Below are positions 24,563-33,719 of a DNA stretch of 36,986 bases, in pieces. Location of the stretch: NCBI GenBank assembly GCA_903905455.1, contig CAIVGN010000102.1:1-36986 (forward strand). The letters are read 5' to 3'. The position numbers were made by a program, and so were the translations under genes. The first letter of the stretch is position 1, and each line of letters opens with the position of its first letter. This DNA comes from an uncultured Archangium sp. Its GTDB lineage: Bacteria > Myxococcota > Myxococcia > Myxococcales > Myxococcaceae. Under the pieces are notes generated by a model. The model ran no database searches. It was not told the origin of the DNA and saw nothing but the letters and a program-made list of their open reading frames with translations.

Positions 24563-25630
24563 ATGAGCAACGACGTCTTCGCGGTCATCATGGCAGGCGG
24601 GAGCGGTACGCGGTTCTGGCCCCTTTCGCGCAGCACCAAGCCCAAGCAATTCCTCGCCCTCACCAGCAAGGAACCCCTCATCGCCGAGACCATGAAGCGC
24701 ATGGCCGGGCTCTCGACCCCGGCGCGCACCTCGGTGGTCTGCGGCGCCAAGCACGCGGCGCTGGTGCGCAAGGCCCTGCCGAAGCTGCCCAAGCAGAACG
24801 TGGTGGTCGAGCCCGAGGCCCGCAACACCGCGCCGGCCATCGCCCTCGCCTGTGCCCACGTCGCCCACAGCAACCCGCAAGGCATCCTCGTGGTGCTGCC
24901 GTCGGACCAGCACGTCGCCGACTTGAAGGGCTTCCGCGCCAGCATCGAAGAGGCCGTGCGCGTCGCCCGCGAAGGCCGCATCGTCACCCTGGGCATCACC
25001 CCCAGCCGCCCCGAGACGGGTTACGGCTACATCCGCGTCGGCGGGCCGCTCTCGGGCCAGGCGCGCCAGGTCGCCGCCTTCGTCGAGAAGCCGAACCTCG
25101 AGACCGCGCAGGGCTACCTCTCGTCGGGTGACTACCTGTGGAACGCCGGCATCTTCGTCTTCCGCGCCGACGTGATGATGGAAGCGCTGGGCCGCCACGT
25201 GCCCGAGATGGTCAAGCCGCTGGCCGCCGTGCGCGCCGCCTGGGGCACCAAGAAGGCCGCCGCGGTGCTCAAGAAGCAGTTCGCCAAGATGCCCGCGACC
25301 TCCATCGACTACGCCGTCGCGGAGAAGGAGACGAGCATCGCCGTGGTGCCCGCCTCGTGCGGCTGGAGCGACGTGGGCAGCTTCAACGCGCTCCCCGACG
25401 TGCGCCCCCATGACGCCTTCGGCAACGTGTCCGAAGGGCCTGCCATCCTCATCGACTCGTCGGGCAGCGTGGTGCTCGCCGGCAAGCGCCTCATCGCCGT
25501 GGTGGGCATGAAGGACGTGGTGGTGGTCGACGCCGGTGACGCCTTGCTCGTCATCCCCAAGGACAAGTGCCAGGACGTGCGCAAGGTCGTCGAGGCGCTC
25601 AAGGCGAGGAAGCTCAAGTCGCTGGTCTGA
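24563..25630 (+). CDS. manC: Mannose-1-phosphate guanylyltransferase
   Basis: A 355-residue nucleotidyltransferase that makes GDP-mannose from mannose-1-phosphate and GTP in the cytoplasm. Seen: the N-terminal signature AGGSGTRFWPLSR (11-23) with KPKQF (26-30), VEPEARNTAPA, LPSDQH (112-117), FVEKP (173-177), WNAGIF (193-198), DYAVAEK (249-255) and GWSDVGS (267-273), all classic for the family. It is the short single-domain form; the C-terminal phosphomannose isomerase (cupin) domain of bifunctional AlgA/ManC is absent. The gene starts 85 bases from the divergent methyltransferase and 34 bases before the secreted SRPBCC gene. The phosphomannomutase that would supply its substrate is on the opposite strand at 30330-31703. 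Confidence 0.93.
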   Translation: MSNDVFAVIMAGGSGTRFWPLSRSTKPKQFLALTSKEPLIAETMKRMAGLSTPARTSVVCGAKHAALVRKALPKLPKQNVVVEPEARNTAPAIALACAHVAHSNPQGILVVLPSDQHVADLKGFRASIEEAVRVAREGRIVTLGITPSRPETGYGYIRVGGPLSGQARQVAAFVEKPNLETAQGYLSSGDYLWNAGIFVFRADVMMEALGRHVPEMVKPLAAVRAAWGTKKAAAVLKKQFAKMPATSIDYAVAEKETSIAVVPASCGWSDVGSFNALPDVRPHDAFGNVSEGPAILIDSSGSVVLAGKRLIAVVGMKDVVVVDAGDALLVIPKDKCQDVRKVVEALKARKLKSLV

Positions 25631-25664
25631 AGAACCGAGGGGGGCGTGCTACAACGCGCAGGAA

Positions 25665-26267
25665 ATGCGCGCCCTCTTCGTGCCCCTCCTGGTCCTCGCG
25701 ACCGCCGCCTGGGCGGTCCCGGTCCCGTTCCCCAAGCTGACGGACACCGAGCAGAAGAAGCTCGAAGCGGGCGACGTGGTGCTGCGCGAGTTCAAGCCCA
25801 CGGACAACCGGGGCATCGGCGTGGAGTCGATGGCGCTGGTCGAAGCGCCGAGCTCAGAAGTGTGGCCGGTGCTGCGCGACTGCCAGCACTTCTCGGAGTT
25901 CATGCCGCGCACCAAGACGAGCACGGCCCTGGAAGAAGCCGGGGTGCCGTTGTGCCACGTGGAGCTCAAGCTCCCCTTCCCGCTGACCAACCTCTGGTCG
26001 GACACGAAGTCGGTGCAGCGCGAGGAGCCCGCGGGGCACTTCCTGCGGCAGTGGACGCTGGTGCGCGGCACCTACCACCGCAACAACGGCTCGTGGACGG
26101 TGTTGCCCTGGGGCGAGAGCGGCAAGCGCACGCTGGTGGTCTACATGATCGACTCGGACCCGGCGATGCTGGTGCCCGACGCGCTGTTGCGCTCGGCGCA
26201 GACCGGCTCGCTGCCCGAGGTGTTCGGCTCGATCCGCAAGCGGGTCATCGCCCTGCGCGCGCCGTGA
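25665..26267 (+). CDS. Secreted SRPBCC (START-like) domain protein
   Basis: A 200-residue protein. MRALFVPLLVLATAAWA|VP is a signal peptide. The mature part is a helix-grip SRPBCC domain: VESMALVEAPSSEVWPVLRDCQHFSEFMPRTKTS, LCHVELKLPFPLTN, FLRQWTLVRGTYHRNNGSWTVL and a C-terminal helix SLPEVFGSIRKRVIAL. The same fold and export type occur at 15611-16282, but the sequences are diverged. It follows manC by 34 bases on the same strand, so it may be co-transcribed; AGGA sits almost against the ATG and does not decide the start. It ends 1 base before the stop of the convergent lipid kinase. Ligand unknown, possibly a lipid. Confidence 0.78.
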   Translation: MRALFVPLLVLATAAWAVPVPFPKLTDTEQKKLEAGDVVLREFKPTDNRGIGVESMALVEAPSSEVWPVLRDCQHFSEFMPRTKTSTALEEAGVPLCHVELKLPFPLTNLWSDTKSVQREEPAGHFLRQWTLVRGTYHRNNGSWTVLPWGESGKRTLVVYMIDSDPAMLVPDALLRSAQTGSLPEVFGSIRKRVIALRAP

Positions 26268-26268
26268 G

Positions 26269-27297
26269 TCAGTTCTGGTCCCAGTCGATGAGGTCGACGG
26301 TCTCCCTGGCGAGCGTGAAGTCGACGACCTCGCGGGGCTCGAAGACGTCGCCGCCCAGCTGGTAGGGCATGGGCCGTGAGAGGTGCAAGCGCACGCCGGT
26401 CACCCACCAGTCGTACATGCCCTCGAGCTCGGTGCCGTTCCACAGCTTGAACATGTTGTTCACGCCGATGAGCACGTGGCGATCGTAGACGCGGAAGTTG
26501 AGGCGCCCGGGCACGAGGTAGGCGTGGGGGTAGGCCTTGAACTTCGCGCCCCAGTACGGCTCGACGCCGGCCGTGGCGATGGACATCGGGCCCTCGTAGA
26601 GCACGGGCTCCGAGGGCGCCTTGATGACCTGGCCGCGGCCATCGAAGGTGTACGCGGGCTCGCCGATGTTCTCGACCTTGATGCGGGTGCGGCCTTCGCG
26701 GGCGCGGGCCAGCTCGTCGGGCACGGTGAGGCGGAACAGCGAGTACAGGTAGCCGCCCACGCCCTTGCTCAGGGTGGCCGCCACGCCGCCGGCGAGGATC
26801 TGCTTCTCGCGCTTGGCGAGGTTGCGCTTGTAGTCGTGGAGCAGCGTCGCGTCCCAGCCCACGCCGGCGAACTGGCACACGCGGCCCTGGACCTCGCACA
26901 GCTGGAAGTGGTGCGTGCGCGGCGCGAGCTTGAGGCCGGGCAGTTGCTTGAGGGTGCGCTCGTAGCCCTTCGCCCCGACGGCGCTGGGCCAGCCGTTGCC
27001 GGTGCCCAGCTTGAAGAGGCCGATGAGGGGGAACTGCTTCATCCCACGGTCGCGCAGGAAGTTGAGGAGGGTGACGATGGTGCCGTCGCCGCCGCCGCAG
27101 AAGATGATGCGGGGCGGGTTCTTCACGAGGGCGTCGGCGTGGGCCTTGGCCTCGTCGAAGGTGGAGGCGGCGAAGACCCGGGCCTCGGGCAGCGCTTCGC
27201 GGAACGCGTCGACGCGAAGCTGCGTGACCCGCTTGGCGTGGGTGTTGAACCAGCCGGCGACCTGGGCGCCTGGGCCGATGAGCTCCTCGTCAGACAT
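26269..27297 (-). CDS. Diacylglycerol kinase/sphingosine kinase-family lipid kinase
   Basis: A 342-residue member of the DAGK catalytic family. IIFCGGGDGTIVTLLNFL has the nucleotide-binding GGGDGT (68-73), followed by IGLFKLGTGNGW (97-103, equivalent to the family PLGTGND). A C-terminal beta domain follows, with YEGPMSIATAGVEPYWGAKFKAYPHA and LNFRVYDRHVLIGVNN. Activity would be phosphorylation of a lipid such as diacylglycerol or a related alcohol at the membrane; specificity is not deducible. The ATG at 27297 is the first start giving a clean N-terminus. The gene is last in a minus-strand run behind hflX, with 133 bases between them that contain a REP-like repeat, so it may have its own expression. 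It is convergent with the SRPBCC gene. Confidence 0.85.
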   Translation of the reverse strand: MSDEELIGPGAQVAGWFNTHAKRVTQLRVDAFREALPEARVFAASTFDEAKAHADALVKNPPRIIFCGGGDGTIVTLLNFLRDRGMKQFPLIGLFKLGTGNGWPSAVGAKGYERTLKQLPGLKLAPRTHHFQLCEVQGRVCQFAGVGWDATLLHDYKRNLAKREKQILAGGVAATLSKGVGGYLYSLFRLTVPDELARAREGRTRIKVENIGEPAYTFDGRGQVIKAPSEPVLYEGPMSIATAGVEPYWGAKFKAYPHAYLVPGRLNFRVYDRHVLIGVNNMFKLWNGTELEGMYDWWVTGVRLHLSRPMPYQLGGDVFEPREVVDFTLARETVDLIDWDQN

Positions 27298-27333
27298 CGG
27301 CGCGGCCCATACCACCTCCCTCGCGAAGGTGCG

Positions 27334-27378
27334 CTCCCTCTCCCTGCGAAAGCGGGGAGAGGGTTGGGGTGAGGGGCC
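27334..27378 (+). repeat. REP-like hairpin repeat, copy 3
   Basis: A 45-base element between hflX and the lipid kinase gene. CCCTCTCCCTGC and GCGGGGAGAGGG form a 12-base stem with one G-T wobble closing a GAAA loop; the tail is TTGGGGTGAGGGGCC. This is the best-paired of the three copies. It lies downstream of the hflX stop on the transcribed strand and could partly end that transcript. Confidence 0.8.
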
Positions 27379-27430
27379 TTCCCTGGGCACCATCGCCCGA
27401 GCAGTGCCCGTGCACTCCACCCACAGGCCC

Positions 27431-28825
<1,395 letters not shown>

Positions 28826-28864
28826 GCAGCAGCTCGTACCACGGGCGTCGGGGGGAGACTTCCC

Positions 28865-29449
28865 TCAGCCGGCGAGGAGCTTCTTCACTTCGTTCGCGCA
28901 GGCCGCATGGGGAGGCTCGGCGCCCAGGCGCTGGCGCTGGCAGACGGCCTCGTAGCGGGCCCACTCGACCCTCGCGACGTCCTGGAGCGCAGCAAAGCGC
29001 TCGGCCGTCGCGAACGAGCTCTCTTGGCCCGGGGTCTCGAAGTACCGCCGCCCCAGGAGGTCGAGCGCCTGCACGTGCTGCTTCCGCTCTTCCAGCGCAT
29101 CCGCGCGCAGCCACGACGCGACCTCGCGCACCGCCAGCCACGAGTCCTGCACCAGCGAGCCGTGCGCGCGCCGCGAGAGCCAGGGAATGGAGCCGGAGTT
29201 GGCCCGCTTGATCAACGCGGCCTCGTCGAGCTTGAGCATGGCCCACTCGCCGGCCACCTGCGTCAGGTTGCCGATGGCCTCGGGGAACACCTCGGCCCAG
29301 AAGATGCGCTCCAGCGTCTCGTCGTCGAGGCCCGAGGCCACGCAGGCAAAGGCCACGTGGGGCACGCTCCAGCGCACCTCGGTGTCGAGGAAGAGGTCGC
29401 TCATGGCCTCCCACAGCGGCTGCCGGGTCGCGAGCTCGTCGTGGGTCAT
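28865..29449 (-). CDS. Small uncharacterised protein (DUF7079-like)
   Basis: A 194-residue cytoplasmic protein. Its beginning, RQPLWEAMSDLFLDTEVRWSVPHVAFACVASGLDDETLERIFWAEVFPEAIGNLTQVAGEWAML, resembles a small family of bacterial proteins with a 'LSDLFLDTE...EV.P....N...AGEW' pattern that I take to be DUF7079; the family number is from memory. The remainder is helical. There is no known function and no catalytic motif. The ATG overlaps the stop of the ROK kinase gene (ATGA), so the proteins are translationally coupled, and hflX follows 39 bases later. Confidence 0.7.
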   Translation of the reverse strand: MTHDELATRQPLWEAMSDLFLDTEVRWSVPHVAFACVASGLDDETLERIFWAEVFPEAIGNLTQVAGEWAMLKLDEAALIKRANSGSIPWLSRRAHGSLVQDSWLAVREVASWLRADALEERKQHVQALDLLGRRYFETPGQESSFATAERFAALQDVARVEWARYEAVCQRQRLGAEPPHAACANEVKKLLAG

Positions 29450-30333
29450 GTCAGCAGCGCTGCGCCCACGAGGCCCGAGTCATCACCCAGCGACGCCAGC
29501 TCGATGCGCAGCGCGCTGCTGCTGGCCACCGTCGACCGCGCGGCCACCGTGTCGCGAATGCGCTGCACCATGCCCGGGCACCGGCTGAGCACGCCGCCGC
29601 CCAGCACCAGCACCGCGGGGTTGAGCACCGTGACCTGGTTGGCGATGGCCAGCGCCAGGTTGCTGGTGGCGTAGTCGTAGAGCGTCTTGGCCTTCTTCTC
29701 TTCGACGCGGCCGGCGAGCGTCTCCAGGTCCACCGCGGTGCCCTCGATCTTCTCTTCCTTCATCCACTGCGCGAGCTTCGCGCCGCCGACGTAGGCCTCG
29801 AGACACCCCCGCTGGCCGCAGCCGCAGAGGCGGCCGCTCTCGACGACCAGCTTGATGTGCCCGAACTCCGCGGCCACGTGCGAGGCGCCGCTGAGCAGCG
29901 CGCCGTTGCTGATGATCGCGCTCCCCACGCCGGTGCCCACGAAGACCGTGAAGGTGTCCCTGGCGCCCTTCGCGCAGCCCGCCGAGTACTCACCCCAGGC
30001 CGCGGCCGAGAGATCGTTGACCAGGGTGACGTCACGACCCAGGGCCGCCGAGAGCGGGCCCCCGAAGTCGACGTCGCGCCAGCCGAGGTTCGGGGCGTTG
30101 ACCACCACCGGCCCGCGCAGCATGCCCGCGAAGCCCACGCCCACCGGCCCGGGCCCCACCTGGTGCTCCTTGGCCAACGCGGTGACCAGCTTCGCCGTGC
30201 CGGCGATGACCGCCTCCGGGGTGCGGTCGGTCCAGGTCTCCCGCGCCGAGCCCACGATGCGACCGGTCGCGCGCTCGACCACGGCGGCGCGCGCGTTCGT
30301 CCCACCCAAATCGACTCCCAGGCGCAGCGTCAC
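29446..30333 (-). CDS. ROK-family sugar kinase (glucokinase-like)
   Basis: A 295-residue ROK kinase. VTLRLGVDLGGTNARAAVV holds the phosphate-binding DLGGTN (8-13). Then come LVNDLSAAAWGEY (catalytic Asp at 107), FVGTGVGSAII, the ROK signature AAEFGHIKL (156-161) and the zinc centre GRLCGCGQRGCLEA (Cys170, 172, 177 with His159), and a C-terminal ATP-binding segment VLNPAVLVLGGGVLS. It phosphorylates a hexose with ATP; glucose is the usual substrate, but mannose or an N-acetyl sugar cannot be excluded. GTG 30333 overlaps the phosphomannomutase stop by 4 bases (GTGA), which sets the start and implies coupling. The two enzymes are consecutive in sugar activation: hexose to hexose-6-P to hexose-1-P. 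Confidence 0.9.
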   Translation of the reverse strand: MTLRLGVDLGGTNARAAVVERATGRIVGSARETWTDRTPEAVIAGTAKLVTALAKEHQVGPGPVGVGFAGMLRGPVVVNAPNLGWRDVDFGGPLSAALGRDVTLVNDLSAAAWGEYSAGCAKGARDTFTVFVGTGVGSAIISNGALLSGASHVAAEFGHIKLVVESGRLCGCGQRGCLEAYVGGAKLAQWMKEEKIEGTAVDLETLAGRVEEKKAKTLYDYATSNLALAIANQVTVLNPAVLVLGGGVLSRCPGMVQRIRDTVAARSTVASSSALRIELASLGDDSGLVGAALLT

Positions 30334-31703
30334 CCTCCGAGCTCCTTCTTGGCCTCGTAGATGGTGCCGTCGATGAGCGCCTGGATCTCCGCCAGCCGCG
30401 CCTCGCTCTTCGCCTCGTAGCGCACCACCAGGATGGGCGTGGTGTTCGAGGCGCGGATCAGGCCCCAGCCGTCGGGCCACACCGCGCGCACGCCATCGAC
30501 GGTGATCAGCTCGAGGCCCTTGGCCTTGAGCTTCTCCGTGCAGCGCTGCACCAGCGCGAACTTCTTCTCTTCCACCGTGTCGAAGCGCAGCTCGGGGCTC
30601 GAGTACGTCACCGGCACGTCGGACAGCAGCTGCGCCAGGGTCTGCGTCTCATGCGAGAGGATCTCCAGCAGGCGCGCGGCCGTGTAGGGCGCGTCGTCGA
30701 AGCCGAAGAAGCGGTGCTTGTAGAAGATGTGGCCGCTCATCTCGCCGGCCAGCGCCGCGTGCGTCTCCTTCATCTTCGCCTTGATCAGCGAGTGGCCCGC
30801 CTTCCACATGATGGGCTTGCCGCCGTGCTTGGCGATGTCGTCGTACATGGTGAAGCTGCACTTCACCTCGCCGACGATCGACGCCCCGGGCACTTCCTTG
30901 AGCACCGCGCGCGACAACAGGATCATCAGCTTGTCGCCCCAGAGGATCTCGCCGTCGCCGTCGACCACGCCGATGCGGTCCGCGTCACCGTCGAAGGCGA
31001 TGCCCAGGTCGGCCTTCGTCTCCTTGACCTTGGCGATGCACAGCTCGAGGTTCTTGGCGATGGTGGGGTCGGCGTGGTGGTTGGGGAAGCGCCCGTCGGG
31101 CTCGCAGAACAGGGGCACCACGTCGTAGCCGAGCTTCTCGAGCAGGGGCACCGCGACGATGCCGCCCACGCCGTTGCCCGCGTCGACGACCACCTTCATC
31201 TTCTTGTTCGGGGCCCGCTTCACCGTGCTGAGCACGAAGTGGAGGTACGGGGTGATGGCGTCGAAGTACGTGACCTCGCCCTTGCGGTCGCTCTTCTCGA
31301 AGTCGCCGGCCTCGATCATCTTGCGCAGCGCCTGGATGGTCTCGCCGTAGAACGTGGTCTTGCCCACGCCCATCTTGAAGCCGTTGTACTCGGCGGGGTT
31401 GTGGCTGCCGGTGATCATCGCCAGGCCGTCGACGGGCAGGGTGTTCGCCGCGAAGTAGACGATGGGCGTGGGCACGATGCCCACGTCGACCACGTGCATG
31501 CCGGTGGAGATCGCGCCCTTGATGAAGGCGTCGTTGAAGCGCGGCCCCGAGAGGCGCGCGTCACGGCCGACGACGATGGTGGTGCCGCCGGCCCGCTTGA
31601 CCATGGTGGCCAGGCCTCGGCCCAGGTTCTCAACCACCGCGTCCGTCAGGTCGGTGTCGACCAGGCCGCGAACATCGTACTCACGGAAGATCTGCGCGTT
31701 CAT
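30330..31703 (-). CDS. manB: Phosphomannomutase/phosphoglucomutase
   Basis: A 457-residue alpha-D-phosphohexomutase interconverting hexose-6-phosphate and hexose-1-phosphate in the cytoplasm. Seen: MNAQIFREYDVRG start, phosphoserine loop MITGSHNPAEYNG (Ser100), metal-binding loop AFDGDADRIG (238-243), sugar-binding GEMSGH (320-325) and phosphate-binding RASNTTP (417-423). The length and order match AlgC/ManB-type enzymes that accept mannose and glucose phosphates. It heads a minus-strand operon: the ROK kinase overlaps its stop by 4 bases. The product mannose-1-P would feed manC at 24563. The symbol is given by function; algC is equally apt. Divergent from the pseudokinase gene, 84 bases away. 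Confidence 0.92.
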   Translation of the reverse strand: MNAQIFREYDVRGLVDTDLTDAVVENLGRGLATMVKRAGGTTIVVGRDARLSGPRFNDAFIKGAISTGMHVVDVGIVPTPIVYFAANTLPVDGLAMITGSHNPAEYNGFKMGVGKTTFYGETIQALRKMIEAGDFEKSDRKGEVTYFDAITPYLHFVLSTVKRAPNKKMKVVVDAGNGVGGIVAVPLLEKLGYDVVPLFCEPDGRFPNHHADPTIAKNLELCIAKVKETKADLGIAFDGDADRIGVVDGDGEILWGDKLMILLSRAVLKEVPGASIVGEVKCSFTMYDDIAKHGGKPIMWKAGHSLIKAKMKETHAALAGEMSGHIFYKHRFFGFDDAPYTAARLLEILSHETQTLAQLLSDVPVTYSSPELRFDTVEEKKFALVQRCTEKLKAKGLELITVDGVRAVWPDGWGLIRASNTTPILVVRYEAKSEARLAEIQALIDGTIYEAKKELGG

Positions 31704-31745
31704 GCCCGCGCCTTACTCCAGTCCCACGCGCGGGGGGTACGGGAG

Positions 31746-31782
31746 TTGTCGGCACTTTCCCCTGCAGCGCATACAGTGCGCC
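31746..31782 (+). promoter_or_regulatory. Weak candidate promoter for the pseudokinase gene
   Basis: TTGTCG at 31746-31751 and CATACA at 31770-31775 with an 18-base spacer match the consensus at 4 of 6 and 3 of 6 positions, and end just before the GTG at 31788. This lies in the 84-base divergent gap with the mutase gene; nothing else is visible there. Confidence 0.22.
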
Positions 31783-31787
31783 CCCTC

Positions 31788-33665
31788 GTGGCCCTCGAGC
31801 TCGTCACACCACTCCCGCCGGGGTCTCCGTCGCACACCCGCCTCGCGAAGCACGGCGCGCGCCTCGTGGTGCTGCGGGAGATCAAGGACGGCACCGACTG
31901 CTCGTGGCCGCCCGCCTCGCCCCACCTGGTCACGCTGCAGGAGGTCGGCGAGTTGCAGGGCAAGCGCCACGCGCTCTTCGAGTGGGTGCCCGGGGTGACG
32001 CTGCGGGAGACCATCGCCGCCCTCGAACAGGCAGGCAACCCCATCCCCCTCGGACTGGTAGGCCGGGTGCTCATCGACGCCGCGCGGGCGCTCGCCCAGG
32101 TCACGCCCCCGCGCGCCCACGGGGGCCTGCAAGACGCCTCGCTGCAGATCGGCTTCGACGGGCAGATCTCGGTGCTCGACTACGGCGCGCCGCGCCTGAC
32201 CCGCTTCCGTCCGCTGGGGCGGGTGAACTTCTCCGCCGACGTCTTCGCCCTGGGCGGCGTGCTGCACAGCGCGCTCACGGGCTTCCGCGGGGAGTACGCC
32301 AAGGCGCCCCCGTCGTTGCCGCCGCCTTCCAGCTCGCACCCCGAGGCGACCCCGGCCATCGACGACGTGGTGCAGCGTGCGCTCTCGCCCCAGCCCGACG
32401 AGCGCCAGGCGGGCGCGGGGGCCTTCGCGGACGAGCTCGAGGCGGTGCTCGGGGAGCTCGCCTTCACCCATGACCAGGTCTCCCAGGTGGTGCGCTCGCT
32501 GTTCGCCGATCGCATCAAGCTGCTCCAGTCGCTCGGCGGGCTCCCGGCGCGCGCGTCGTCGGAGAATCTCGAGGCGGAGTTTCCCGGGGGCCTTCCCATG
32601 GGCACCCAGCCGGGCACCGGTGGCCCTCCCTTCGTGATGCCCGAGCCCGCGCCGGAGCTGACCCAGCCCCGCGTGGTGTCGAAGGAGGTCGGGCTCGAGG
32701 AGGTGGTCGAGCCCACGCTGCCGCGCGTCGTCTCGTCGGAGCTCGTGCCTCGAGCGAAGCGCCCCGGGCCCTCCGCGCCGACCGAAGCGCAGCCGCAGCT
32801 CGCCGTCTCGGAAGGAGCTGCGCTCGGGCCGCGAAGGCCGGTGCGCGCCTACGTCCCCGCGTCGACGCAGGACGTTCCCGCGCCGAAGCTCCCGGTGCGC
32901 GCCCGCCCCCCTGCGGAGGCCGAGGCCCCGCGCGACCCCGACCACACCCAGCCCCGAGCCAGCGCGCCCACGCGCAGGCCGAACCCGCCGCTGCCCGACG
33001 AGGACACCGACCCCCGGGTGCGGGCCGCGGCCATCGAAGACACCGCGCCGCGCGCACGCATCCCGGTGGCCCCTGCCGAGTCCCTCGACGACACCGATCC
33101 CAGCCGCGGCCCGCGCAACACCACCGAGCACGAGCGGCTCCGCGCGCGCGGCCAGGAGCGCCTGCGCACGCCGCCCCAGGGCCTGCCCGCGCTCGGCGAC
33201 GAGGCGTTGCTCAACGAGCCCACGGCCCTGCGGGCGCGGATCGCGTCGCCGGCCCCGCGCTTCACGGACACGGCGCAGTCGATGGCCCCGGTGAAGGCCC
33301 CGTCGTCGGGCGGCGGGTTGCGCGTGGTGATGGTGCTGTTGCTGCTGGTCGTCGTGGGCCTCGCGGTCGGGGTGATGCTCAAGGTGCAGCGCGCCCAGGT
33401 GGCCAGGACCCGGGAGCCTGTGGCGCCGGTCGTGGTCGACGAGGTGGACGCCGGGGAAGCGCTGCCCGAGGTGGACGTGCCCGACGCCGCGCTGGCGCTC
33501 GTCGCCGACGTGGCCGACGCCGCGGTGGAGCCCGTCGCCGCGCTGGCCGACGCCGGCGCCCCCGACGAGGTCGACGCGGGCACCCCCGACGCGGGCGTCA
33601 CCCCGAGCAAGAAGCCGGTGAAGAAGCCCGCAAAGAAGCCGGTGAAGAAAAAGAAGAAGCGCTGA
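31788..33665 (+). CDS. Membrane-anchored protein kinase-like protein, probable pseudokinase
   Basis: A 625-residue protein from GTG. Residues about 15-215 resemble a bacterial Ser/Thr kinase lobe: hinge-like LQGKRHALFEWVPGVTLRETI, then HGGLQDASLQIGFDGQISVLDYGAPR in place of the catalytic loop and DFG segment, and NFSADVFALGGVLHSALTG in place of SDVWALG. The HRD Asp is replaced (HGG at 111), the DFG is DYG (131-133), the beta3 Lys is not evident and no Gly-rich loop is seen, so phosphotransfer is doubtful. A long Pro/Arg-rich region follows (TDPRVRA, TQPRASA), then a TM helix (VVMVLLLLVVVGLAVGVML) and a DAG-rich external part ending KKPVKKPAKKPVKKKKKR. Start could also be GTG 31776. It is likely a scaffold or receptor. 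Confidence 0.75.
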   Translation: MALELVTPLPPGSPSHTRLAKHGARLVVLREIKDGTDCSWPPASPHLVTLQEVGELQGKRHALFEWVPGVTLRETIAALEQAGNPIPLGLVGRVLIDAARALAQVTPPRAHGGLQDASLQIGFDGQISVLDYGAPRLTRFRPLGRVNFSADVFALGGVLHSALTGFRGEYAKAPPSLPPPSSSHPEATPAIDDVVQRALSPQPDERQAGAGAFADELEAVLGELAFTHDQVSQVVRSLFADRIKLLQSLGGLPARASSENLEAEFPGGLPMGTQPGTGGPPFVMPEPAPELTQPRVVSKEVGLEEVVEPTLPRVVSSELVPRAKRPGPSAPTEAQPQLAVSEGAALGPRRPVRAYVPASTQDVPAPKLPVRARPPAEAEAPRDPDHTQPRASAPTRRPNPPLPDEDTDPRVRAAAIEDTAPRARIPVAPAESLDDTDPSRGPRNTTEHERLRARGQERLRTPPQGLPALGDEALLNEPTALRARIASPAPRFTDTAQSMAPVKAPSSGGGLRVVMVLLLLVVVGLAVGVMLKVQRAQVARTREPVAPVVVDEVDAGEALPEVDVPDAALALVADVADAAVEPVAALADAGAPDEVDAGTPDAGVTPSKKPVKKPAKKPVKKKKKR

Positions 33666-33682
33666 CTTCGCCTCGGCCTTCC

Positions 33683-33711
33683 TTGACGGCGCCCGGGTTG
33701 CTCAGCAGAAC
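33683..33711 (+). promoter_or_regulatory. Candidate promoter for eutB, possibly leaderless
   Basis: TTGACG at 33683-33688 and CAGAAC at 33706-33711 (17-base spacer). Transcription would begin near 33718-33720, at the GTG start codon itself, and no Shine-Dalgarno sequence precedes it. Weak -10 match, so tentative. Confidence 0.28.
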
Positions 33712-33719
33712 CCTCCCCC

